Of a DNA stretch of 64,000 bases, positions 58,001 through 64,000 are shown in pieces. Position numbers and translations under genes: made by a program. The notes beneath the pieces were generated by a model that saw nothing but the letters and a program-made list of their open reading frames with translations, searched no databases and was not told where the DNA came from. This stretch comes from Azospira oryzae (GTDB lineage Bacteria > Pseudomonadota > Gammaproteobacteria > Burkholderiales > Rhodocyclaceae): positions 558,001 through 622,000 of the forward strand of contig NZ_SHKM01000001.1 of the NCBI RefSeq assembly GCF_004217225.1. Reading direction: 5' to 3'. How positions within the stretch are numbered: the stretch's first letter is position 1; each line of letters begins with the position of its first letter.

Positions 58001-58524
58001 GACACCACCTGGGTGACGTGGGTGTAGCCGGCCAGGGTGAGCTGGCTGCGGAACTGCTCGGCGTCCAGCTTCTCGCCCTTTTTCAGGAAAAAGGTGTAGG
58101 CCGCCAGGTAGCTGGGCGGGGTCAGGCGGTAGACGGCGGTGGTGGCTGGCACCAGCAGCACTTCGCACTCGCCCCGGCTGACGGCGTAGAGGGTGGCCAG
58201 GCGTTCGGAGACCAGGTCGTGGTGGGGCGAGAAATTGTCGTAGGGCAGTGTTTCCCAGTCCGGCAGCAGGCGCACCTTCAGGTCCGGCGCGAACCAGGGG
58301 ATTTCCTCCAGCAGGCGCTGGGCGTCCGCCGGGCTGGCGGTGAGCACGGCCAGCAGGCGCTTCTGGCTGCGGGCCTGGCTGCCGAGCCGGGCCAGGGCCA
58401 GGGCGTCGGCGGAACCGGCCAGGGGCGGCAGGTGCAGGCGTTCGCCGCTGCGCGGCAGCTGGGCCAGGGCGCGGGAAATTTCGGGAGGCAGTTCGGGCAG
58501 GGCGGGCGAGGTGGAGGCGGACAC
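55054..58524 (-). CDS. mfd: Transcription-repair coupling factor Mfd
   Basis: The 1156-residue translocase has the UvrB-homology N-terminal region (LLPDWETLPYDNFSPHHDLVSERL), the RNA-polymerase-interacting domain (LKVGDPVVHESHGIGRYMGL) and superfamily 2 helicase motifs: Walker A CGDVGFGKTEVALRAAF, DEEHRFGV and TATPIPRTLAMSL. The TRG motif region and C-terminal D7 domain follow. It removes stalled RNA polymerase and recruits UvrA. It is full length and monocistronic on this strand, about 50 bp upstream of the patatin gene. Confidence 0.96.
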   Translation of the reverse strand: MSASTSPALPELPPEISRALAQLPRSGERLHLPPLAGSADALALARLGSQARSQKRLLAVLTASPADAQRLLEEIPWFAPDLKVRLLPDWETLPYDNFSPHHDLVSERLATLYAVSRGECEVLLVPATTAVYRLTPPSYLAAYTFFLKKGEKLDAEQFRSQLTLAGYTHVTQVVSPGEYSIRGGLVDLFPMGSALPYRIDLFDEEIETLRTFDADTQRSLYPVPEIRLLPAREFPLDDGGRTRFRQRFREVFEGDPAKSGIYKDVSNGVPSAGIEYWLPLFFEETATLFDYLPKDAVLCQHRDVALALQDFWRDTQSRYNMLAGDKARPLLPPAELFLSEEQFFVAAKDYAKLILGTPAEGTPPLATAVPAVAVERRAEDPLTALKQFIAGRQGRRTLLLAESAGRRETLQQLLLEHGLKPAASADFAAFLGGDATLALGVAPLQSGFCLDGLAIITETELYAGSPNRRSRQNAQRRASMDNWLRDLTELKVGDPVVHESHGIGRYMGLLHLDLGEGDTEFLELHYANEAKLYVPVSQLHVISRYSGNEPDAAPLHSLGSGQWEKAKKKAAEQARDTAAELLALYAARAARQGHAFAFTENDYEAFADGFGFEETEDQATAIAAVIEDMKSGKPMDRLVCGDVGFGKTEVALRAAFVAVAGGKQVAVLCPTTLLCEQHYQTFKDRFADWPVQIAELSRFKTAKETAQAMKDLEAGKIDIVIGTHKLLSKEMKFDRLGLVMIDEEHRFGVRQKEALKALRAEVDVLTLTATPIPRTLAMSLEGLRDFSVIATAPQKRLAIKTFVAKFSDGIIREAVLRELKRGGQVYFLHNEVDTIDNMREKLQSLVPEARIVVGHGQMNERELERVMRDFTQQRANLLLCTTIIETGIDNPHANTILINRAEKFGLAQLHQLRGRVGRSHHQAYSYLLVQDEKALTKQAKQRLEAIQHMEELGAGFYLAMHDLEIRGAGEVLGENQSGEMQEVGFNLYTEMLNRAVAALKQGREPDLTQPLGVTTEINLHAPALLPDAYAPDVHERLTLYKRLSNCETEEDINALQEELIDRFGELPPQGQCLLATHRLRLLARPLGIVKLDATASQLTVQFCPNPPIEPIRIIELIQKNRHFKLAGQDKLAVVRHMPTLKERVDAVKDLFRQLGA

Positions 58525-58761
58525 GAGGAGGTAAATCAGGCAGGCGGGGGAGGCAGGATTATAGCCCAGGGGCGATGGCTCGGCCGGGGCGCTGCCGTTT
58601 GCCGACGCCGGGGCCGGGCTGGCGCCGCAGCGCCGCCGGGGATGATTGCCTCAGGTGCATGGCCGCCGCGCCTTGCGGGGTGCGGCTTGTGGCCGGGCCA
58701 TGCCGAAGATGCCCGTCCCTCCTGGCCTGCAGGCCATGCCGCTTTTCGATGTTCCCGCTCG

Positions 58762-59862
58762 TCAGGTGCCGAGCCGCACCGGCTGGCGGCGGGCGCCGAA
58801 GTCGCCGGGCCCCGGGCCGAAGCGGCCGGCCAGCTGGTGGCCGCAGTCGGGGCAGGCGCCGCTGGCGGTGAGGCGATATTGCTTGAGGGTGTACCAGTCG
58901 CGCACGATCAGGGGCGCGTGGCAGCGGGGGCAGTCGGTGGTGCCGCCCTCGGTGTCGTGCACGTTGCCGGTGTAGACGAAGTGCAGGCCGGCATCCCGGG
59001 CGATGCGGCGGGCCCGGCTGAGGGTGGCCGGCGGCGTCTCCGGCGCCTCGAGGAACTTCCAGTCCGGGTGGTAGGCGCTGAAGTGCAGGGGCACTTCGGG
59101 CCCCAGTTCCCGTTCGATCCAGCCGGCCAGCTGGGCGATTTCCCGGTCGCTGTCGTTGTGGCCGGGAATGAGCAGGGTGGTGATTTCCAGCCAGCAGTCG
59201 GTGAGGTGGTGGATGTGGGCCAGGGTGTCGAGCACCGGCTGCAGGTGGCCGCCGCACAGCTTGGCGTAGAAGTCCTCGGTGAAGGCCTTGAGGTCCACGT
59301 TGGCGGCGTCCATCAGGGCGAAGAACTCCTTCCGCGGTTCGGCGTGGATGTAGCCGGCGGTGACGGCGACGCTGCGGATGCCGGCCTCGCGGCAGGCCAG
59401 GGCCGTGTCCATGGCGTATTCGGCGAAGATCACCGGGTCGTTGTAGGTGAAGGCCACGGCCGGGACCTCCAGACGGCGGGCAGCGGCGGCGATGGCGGCC
59501 GGGCTGGCGGCGTCCATCAGCCGGTCCATGTCCCGGGACTTGGAGATGTCCCAGTTCTGGCAGAACTTGCAGGCCAGGTTGCAGCCGGCGGTGCCGAAGG
59601 AAAGGATGGGGGTGCCCGGGTGGAAGTGGTTGAGGGGCTTCTTTTCCACCGGGTCCAGGCAGAAGCCGGAGGAGCGGCCGTAGGTGGTGAGGATCATGGC
59701 CCCGTCCCGGGCCTGGCGCACGAAGCAGGCGCCGCGCTGGCCTTCGTGCAGACGGCAGTCCCGGGGACAGAGGTCGCATTGCAGGCGGCCGTCTTCCAGG
59801 GCATGCCACCAGCGGCCCGGGTGGGCGCTCTCGGCCACGGCGGGGGTGTGGTCGGGATTCAT
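58762..59862 (-). CDS. amrS: AmmeMemoRadiSam system radical SAM enzyme
   Basis: The 366-residue protein has two N-terminal cysteine pairs (CDLCPRDC), the radical SAM motif CNLACKFCQNW (Cx3Cx2C) and a C-terminal zinc-ribbon-like region (CPRCHAP ... CPDCGHQ). It matches the AmrS-type activating-enzyme-like radical SAM protein of the AmmeMemoRadiSam gene set, whose substrate is not established. Its start overlaps the stop of the AMMECR1-like gene (ATGA). Confidence 0.9.
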   Translation of the reverse strand: MNPDHTPAVAESAHPGRWWHALEDGRLQCDLCPRDCRLHEGQRGACFVRQARDGAMILTTYGRSSGFCLDPVEKKPLNHFHPGTPILSFGTAGCNLACKFCQNWDISKSRDMDRLMDAASPAAIAAAARRLEVPAVAFTYNDPVIFAEYAMDTALACREAGIRSVAVTAGYIHAEPRKEFFALMDAANVDLKAFTEDFYAKLCGGHLQPVLDTLAHIHHLTDCWLEITTLLIPGHNDSDREIAQLAGWIERELGPEVPLHFSAYHPDWKFLEAPETPPATLSRARRIARDAGLHFVYTGNVHDTEGGTTDCPRCHAPLIVRDWYTLKQYRLTASGACPDCGHQLAGRFGPGPGDFGARRQPVRLGT

Positions 59863-60464
59863 GGCCGTTCTCCTCTGTTCTGGTGCCACTTGCGCACCCG
59901 GTAGGTGGCCAGTTCCACCTGGGGCGACCAGAAATCCCGGGGCAGGCCGGCCTTGGCCTTGAGTTCGGCGAGAAAGCGTGACGGCTCGGGCAGGGCTTCC
60001 CAGACCTGGGGCAGAAAGGTGGCGCAGTGGGCGCCGTGGCGCAGGATCAGGCCGTCCTCGCCGGGCACCAGGGCCGCCAGGGCGTCGGCCTCGCTGGCGG
60101 CGGCCAGGGGCCGGGGCGTCTGCAGCAGGGACACTTCCAGGTCCAGCAGAGGCCATTCCTCGACGCTCACCGGGGCGAAGCGGGGATCGCGGAAGGCGGC
60201 GGCCCGGGCATTGGCGGCCACGTCCTCGCCCAGGGGGCGGCGGGCTTCCAGGGTGCCGATGCAGCCCCGCAGGCGGCCGTTCCGGGTCAGGGTGACGAAG
60301 GTGGCGGCGGGCTTTTCCAGGGCCCGGGGCGGTGGCGTTCCCAGATTGGGCGGCGGGTCGGCCAGGCCCAGCTCCCGGGCTATGGCGTGGCGGGCCAGGG
60401 CCAGCAGCAGGCGGCCCAGGGCGGCGTCGGGGGGAGCTTCGGCGAGGGCTTCAGTGGGGGGCAT
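59859..60464 (-). CDS. amrA: AmmeMemoRadiSam system protein A (AMMECR1 domain)
   Basis: The 201-residue protein has the AMMECR1 core: FVTLTRNGRLRGCIGTLEARRPLGEDV, the RGCIG motif with its conserved cysteine, AFRDPRFAPVSVEEWPLLDLEVSLL and a HGAHCATFLPQVW end. The family's biochemical role is unknown. It overlaps both neighbours, by 14 bp with the MEMO gene and 4 bp with amrS, showing a tight operon. The start is the ATG at 60464. Confidence 0.9.
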   Translation of the reverse strand: MPPTEALAEAPPDAALGRLLLALARHAIARELGLADPPPNLGTPPPRALEKPAATFVTLTRNGRLRGCIGTLEARRPLGEDVAANARAAAFRDPRFAPVSVEEWPLLDLEVSLLQTPRPLAAASEADALAALVPGEDGLILRHGAHCATFLPQVWEALPEPSRFLAELKAKAGLPRDFWSPQVELATYRVRKWHQNRGERP

Positions 60465-61257
60465 GGTCCGGCTCCAGGGCAAAGGCGGCGTAGCCCACCA
60501 CCCGCTCCCGGTCGCCGGCGGTGTCGCCGGAATTGCGCCGGTCCAGGAGGCGGGGCCGCAGGCCGTGGCGGGCTGCCGCCAGCAGCAGGCCGTTGATGGG
60601 AATGGCGCCGCAGGCTTCCTGAGGCGCCAAGTCGGCCCGGGCGGCGGCAATGCGGGCGCAGGTGGCCTGGTCCAGGCGCTCGGCCTCGGCGTAGGACTGG
60701 TAGTGGGAAAGGTCGGAACTGACCAGGATCAGGGTTTCATCGCCGCCCCACAGACGCTCCAGTACCTGGGCCACGGCCTCGCCGGAGGCGGCGCCCACGG
60801 CCAGGGGCAGCAGGGTGAAGGGCCCCAGCAGGCGTTGCAGGAAAGGCAGTTGCACTTCCAGGGAATGCTCCAGGGCGTGGGCCCCGTCGTCGGCCACCAC
60901 CTGGGGCAGGTCGGCGATGCGCTGCCGGGCCTCGGCGTCGATGGGCAGCGGGCCCAGGGGCGTGGTGAAACTGTCCACGGTGGGCACGGCCAGTCCCCGG
61001 ACCGCCACCCGGTGGGTGGGACCCAGCAGGATGACGCGGTGGATGCGCCCGGCCTGGGGCGCCAGGGCGGCATAGGCGGTCGCCGCGATGGGGGCGGAAT
61101 AGACGTAGCCGGCGTGGGGCACGATGAGGGCCTTGATCGGCCCTGCGGCAGCGGGCGGCCGGGCCTGGGCCAGGTAGGCGTCGATGTCGGCGCCCAACTG
61201 GGCGGGGTCGGCCGGGTAGAAGAGGCCGGCGACGGCGGCGGGACGAAGGCTGGGCAT
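60451..61257 (-). CDS. amrB: AmmeMemoRadiSam system protein B (MEMO1 family)
   Basis: The 268-residue protein has the MEMO fold signatures RPAAVAGLFYPADP, KALIVPHAGYVYSAPIAATAYA, ILLGPTHRV, EHSLEVQLPFLQ and VSSDLSHYQSY. These resemble class III extradiol dioxygenases with metal-ligand histidines, though no activity is proven. It is the first gene of the amrB-amrA-amrS operon. Confidence 0.92.
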   Translation of the reverse strand: MPSLRPAAVAGLFYPADPAQLGADIDAYLAQARPPAAAGPIKALIVPHAGYVYSAPIAATAYAALAPQAGRIHRVILLGPTHRVAVRGLAVPTVDSFTTPLGPLPIDAEARQRIADLPQVVADDGAHALEHSLEVQLPFLQRLLGPFTLLPLAVGAASGEAVAQVLERLWGGDETLILVSSDLSHYQSYAEAERLDQATCARIAAARADLAPQEACGAIPINGLLLAAARHGLRPRLLDRRNSGDTAGDRERVVGYAAFALEPDHAPH

Positions 61258-61280
61258 GGCTCGCTCCCCGGAAGGTGACG

Positions 61281-62552
61281 CTACAGGTGCATGAATATCC
61301 AGCCGCCGATGGTGCCCGCGGCCAGGGCCAGGAAGCCCAGGCCGATGCGGCGTCCCAGGCTGGGGCCGGCGACGGAGAAGACGATGCCCAGCTTGAACAC
61401 CAGGTTGGCGAGGAAGGCGATGACGATGGAGTTCACCGCCTCATGCATGGGCAGCTTGCCCATGCCGAACAGGCGCAGGGAGGACAGGGCGATGGCATCC
61501 ACGTCGGTGAAGCCGGAAATCAGGGAAATGGCGTAGAGGCCCTCGGAACCGGCCACATCGGAGAGCCAGGCGGCCAGCAGCAGCACCACGGCGTAGATGC
61601 AGCCGAAGGTGAGGGCGGTGCGGATTTCCGCCGGGTTGTGCAGGTTGAGGGGCGTTTCCGGCTGGCCGCTCTGGTCGCCGAGGATGCGCCACAGCCAGCC
61701 GATCACCACCAGGCCCAGCAGCAGGCCGCCGCCCAGGGCCGGCAGCAGTTGCGGCAGCAGCTCGGGTTGCAGCATGGCGGCCAGGAGGGAGAGACGCACC
61801 AGCACCACCACGTTGGCGGTGAGGATCACCACCATGGACAGGCGCAGCAGGTTGGGCGTGGCCTTGACGTGGCGGGAATACACCAGGGTGATGGCGGTGG
61901 AGGAGGCGAGGCCGCCCATGAGGCCGATCAGGGGCGCGCCGTGCTGTTGGCCGAAGAGGCGCAGGGCGGCATAGCCGGCCAGGCTCATGCCGGAGATGAG
62001 CACCACCATCCACCACACCTGGTAGGGGTTGAGGGCCAGGTAGGGGCCGAAGCCCTGGTCCGGCAGGATGGGCAGGATGACCAGGGAGAGGACGCCGAAC
62101 TGCAGCATGGAGATGAGGTCCTTGCGCGTCAGCTTCTCGCTCAGCAGGTGCAGCTCGGTCTTGAAGTAGAGCAGCACGGTGGTGAGGATGGCCAGCATCA
62201 CCGCCAGGGTCTGCTCCTGGTACCAGATCATGGCGCCGAAGGTGTAGGCCAGGAGCAGGGCCACCACCGAGGTGGTGCCCGGGTCCTGGGCGTCGGGGCG
62301 GGAATGGTAGGCGGCCACCATCATCAGGCCCACCATCAGGAGGCCGGCGGCCAGCACCCACTCGGAACCACTCTTTTCCCCCAGCAGGCCGGCGATGGTG
62401 CCGAGCAGGGCGGTCAGGGCGAAGGTGCGCAGGCCGGCCCGGGAGGAGGAGTGCCGTTCCCGCTCCAGGCCCATGAGCAGGCCCACCCCCAGACTGAGGA
62501 GAAAGGCTTGGGCGAATTCCAGCCCGGTTTCGGTGAGGAAGTTGTTTTCCAT
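61281..62552 (-). CDS. MgtC/SapB-DUF4010 family membrane protein
   Basis: The 423-residue protein has about 12 membrane helices. The N-terminal MgtC-like segment contains LSLGVGLLMGLERERH, and the C-terminal half fits DUF4010 (FTDVDAIALSSLRLFGMG, NSIVIAFLANLVFKLGIV). Functions of this fusion family are unknown; magnesium-related roles are guessed from MgtC. The start is the ATG at MENNFL; the frame extends 40 codons upstream without support. It is 23 bp upstream of the amr operon and on the same strand, so it may share a transcript. Confidence 0.85.
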   Translation of the reverse strand: MENNFLTETGLEFAQAFLLSLGVGLLMGLERERHSSSRAGLRTFALTALLGTIAGLLGEKSGSEWVLAAGLLMVGLMMVAAYHSRPDAQDPGTTSVVALLLAYTFGAMIWYQEQTLAVMLAILTTVLLYFKTELHLLSEKLTRKDLISMLQFGVLSLVILPILPDQGFGPYLALNPYQVWWMVVLISGMSLAGYAALRLFGQQHGAPLIGLMGGLASSTAITLVYSRHVKATPNLLRLSMVVILTANVVVLVRLSLLAAMLQPELLPQLLPALGGGLLLGLVVIGWLWRILGDQSGQPETPLNLHNPAEIRTALTFGCIYAVVLLLAAWLSDVAGSEGLYAISLISGFTDVDAIALSSLRLFGMGKLPMHEAVNSIVIAFLANLVFKLGIVFSVAGPSLGRRIGLGFLALAAGTIGGWIFMHL

Positions 62553-62653
62553 GGTTTTTCTTATTTCGCCTGGTTTTTGATGGGGGGCAAAAATGGCGGA
62601 AAAGTCCCCCGGCCGGCCGGTTATGACGAGGCCCCTCCTGTTAAAATTAATGC

Positions 62654-63370
62654 ATGGCCCGACACTACGCAATCGTTCCCGCTGCCGGCAGCGGTTCCCG
62701 CTTCGGCAGCGACACTCCCAAACAGTATCTTCCCCTGGCGGGACAACCCCTCATCCACCACACCCTGGCGGCCCTGTGCCGCCATCCGGCCATCGACCGG
62801 GTATGGGTGGTGCTGTCGCCGGGAGACGAGTGGTGGCGGGAATACGACTGGAGCGCCCTCGGGCCCAAGCTGGAAACCGTTTTCCACGGCGGCGCCACCC
62901 GGGCCCAGAGCGTGGCCAGCGGCCTCAGGGCAGCCCAGATGGCGGCCGCCGAGGACGACTGGGTGCTGGTGCACGATGCGGCCCGGCCCTGCCTGGCTGC
63001 CGCCATGATCGACGCCCTGGTGGCGGAACTGGCGGACGATCCGGTGGGCGGCATCCTGGCGGTGCCCGTGGCCGACACCCTGAAGCGGGCCGATGTACAG
63101 CAGCGGGCCGCGGCCACCGTGCCCCGGGACGGCCTGTGGCAGGCCCAGACGCCCCAGATGTTCCGCTACGGCACCCTGTGCCGGGCCCTGGCGGCCAACC
63201 CGGACGTCACCGACGAGGCCGGCGCCATCGAGGCCTTGGGCCTCAAGCCCCGGCTGGTGAAGGGCGACGCCAGCAATCTCAAGGTTACCTATCCGGCGGA
63301 CCTGTCCCTGGCGGAGGCCATCCTGCGCAGCCGCCTCGGCCCCCGGGCCGCCCTCGGAGCATTGGCATGA
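62654..63370 (+). CDS. ispD: 2-C-methyl-D-erythritol 4-phosphate cytidylyltransferase
   Basis: The 238-residue enzyme has [21 protein letters not shown] (CTP-binding), [11 protein letters not shown], the mid-protein DTLKR segment and [11 protein letters not shown]. It makes CDP-methylerythritol in the MEP isoprenoid pathway. Its stop overlaps the ispF start (ATGA). The usual ispD-ispF pairing confirms the assignment. Confidence 0.95.
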   Translation: MARHYAIVPAAGSGSRFGSDTPKQYLPLAGQPLIHHTLAALCRHPAIDRVWVVLSPGDEWWREYDWSALGPKLETVFHGGATRAQSVASGLRAAQMAAAEDDWVLVHDAARPCLAAAMIDALVAELADDPVGGILAVPVADTLKRADVQQRAAATVPRDGLWQAQTPQMFRYGTLCRALAANPDVTDEAGAIEALGLKPRLVKGDASNLKVTYPADLSLAEAILRSRLGPRAALGALA

Positions 63371-63855
63371 GTCACAAGGAAATTCGCGTCGGCCAGGGCT
63401 GGGATGTGCATGCCCTGGTGCCGGGACGGGCCCTGATCCTGGGCGGCGTCACCATTCCCCACGAACTGGGGCTGCTCGGCCATTCCGATGCCGACGCCCT
63501 GCTGCACGCCATTACCGACGCCCTGCTCGGCGCGGCGGCCCTGGGCGACATCGGCCGCCATTTCCCCGATTCCGATCCGCGCTGGAAGGGGGCCGACAGC
63601 CGGGTGCTGCTGCGCCACACCCTCAGCCTGCTGCAGCAGGCGGGCTGGCGCGTGGTCAATGTGGACGCCACGGTGGTGGCCCAGCGGCCCAAGCTGGCGG
63701 CCCACATTCCGGCCATGGTGGCCAATATCGCCGCCGATCTGGGCCTGGCCGCCGAGCGGGTCAACGTCAAGGCCAAGACCTGCGAACGGCTCGGTTTTGC
63801 CGGCCGGGAGGAGGGCATGGAAGCCCAGGCCGCCGTCCTCATTGAACGGGAGTGA
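63367..63855 (+). CDS. ispF: 2-C-methyl-D-erythritol 2,4-cyclodiphosphate synthase
   Basis: The 162-residue enzyme has [13 protein letters not shown] (metal DxH), [38 protein letters not shown] and [13 protein letters not shown]. It follows ispD in the MEP pathway and overlaps it by four bases. Confidence 0.95.
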   Translation: MSHKEIRVGQGWDVHALVPGRALILGGVTIPHELGLLGHSDADALLHAITDALLGAAALGDIGRHFPDSDPRWKGADSRVLLRHTLSLLQQAGWRVVNVDATVVAQRPKLAAHIPAMVANIAADLGLAAERVNVKAKTCERLGFAGREEGMEAQAAVLIERE

Positions 63856-64000
63856 CTTTGTCCGGTCAGACAGCGTCCCCAGAACGGGCCCGGGTGTTTT
63901 TCGCCCTCTGGCCCGAGGCGGCCCTGGCTGAGCGCCTGGCGGCCCTGGCCGAAGCCCAGGCGGCGGCCGTGGGCGGCCGCGCCATGGCCCGGGAGACCCT
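63852..64000 (+). CDS. thpR: RNA 2',3'-cyclic phosphodiesterase ThpR (start only)
   Basis: About 50 residues are visible before the window ends. After a short tail the segment [22 protein letters not shown] matches the N terminus of the 2H phosphoesterase ThpR/LigT family. A GTG at 63852 overlapping the ispF stop is the likely start; a TTG two codons later is also possible. It continues beyond the right edge. Confidence 0.75.
   Translation, partial: MTLSGQTASPERARVFFALWPEAALAERLAALAEAQAAAVGGRAMARET

Noticed and set aside
58525-58761. Short gene between mfd and amrS
   Set aside because: Frames here are Pro/Arg/Gly-rich, overlap mfd or amrS in antisense, and lack ribosome sites. I see only a GGCCTGCAGGCC palindrome.
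55960-59904. 1314-codon open frame antisense to mfd and amrS
   Set aside because: It is a GC-rich shadow of two strongly identified genes, with Gly/Ala/Gln/His-biased low-complexity translation and no domain.

Overview
The window is one contiguous, densely coded, GC-rich stretch of a bacterial chromosome. The gene content points to a betaproteobacterium, most likely Rhodocyclales (Azospira or Dechloromonas-like): a complete iscR-iscS-iscU-iscA-hscB-hscA-fdx-iscX operon behind cysE, a GlrK/QseG/GlrR sigma-54 two-component set, a bactofilin paired with a DUF6776-like gene, HDOD and GGDEF/EAL signalling proteins, and a YgiD/cytochrome b561/YceI cluster. The taxonomic placement is inferred from repertoire only. 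I saw no tRNA, rRNA, insertion sequence, prophage or CRISPR array.

Layout. 1-6.7 kb: small orphan genes, a YchJ protein, a PIN-domain protein, an LpxH-like phosphoesterase, an LhgO-like oxidase, 3-hydroxybutyryl-CoA dehydrogenase and an NlpE/META envelope protein. 6.8-11.6 kb: upp-uraA, dusC, the bactofilin pair and a cysteine-cluster protein. 11.6-21.5 kb: a c-di-GMP-I riboswitch ahead of an HDOD gene, a TetR-controlled ABC-2 efflux operon with two tandem palindromic operators, an S4 protein, a degenerate EAL/HDOD protein, a 400-bp intergenic region with DnaA-box-like sites, and acnA. 21.5-28.7 kb: membrane proteins, a secreted MBL hydrolase, a MerR/CMD pair with a leaderless-type promoter, and a LysR gene facing ygiD-cytb561-yceI-yceI. 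28.7-33.5 kb: glrK-qseG-glrR, then a sigma-54 promoter with two GlrR-like sites driving three glycine-zipper envelope proteins. 33.6-37.5 kb: a periplasmic sugar-binding-type protein translationally joined to a membrane GGDEF/EAL protein. 37.5-47.3 kb: suhB, trmJ, cysE and the isc operon with IscR-type boxes. 47.3-55 kb: serB, a gamma-carbonic-anhydrase-like protein, aroG, a hybrid histidine kinase divergent from an ABC-type binding protein, and a catalytically degenerate patatin. 55-64 kb: mfd, the AmmeMemoRadiSam trio, a DUF4010 membrane protein, ispD-ispF and the start of thpR.

Themes. Several loci carry regulatory DNA that can be read directly: the GlrR/sigma-54 glycine-zipper operon, the IscR boxes on both iscR and cysE, the c-di-GMP riboswitch, the tandem TetR palindromes and the MerR promoter. 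Two separate periplasmic-binding-protein genes sit beside signal-output proteins (GGDEF/EAL, hybrid kinase) rather than transport permeases, suggesting ligand sensing. No single obviously new multi-gene defence or biosynthetic system is present. The best candidates for new biology are the GlrR glycine-zipper operon, the binding-protein/GGDEF-EAL pair, and the small unassigned gene at the end of the isc operon.
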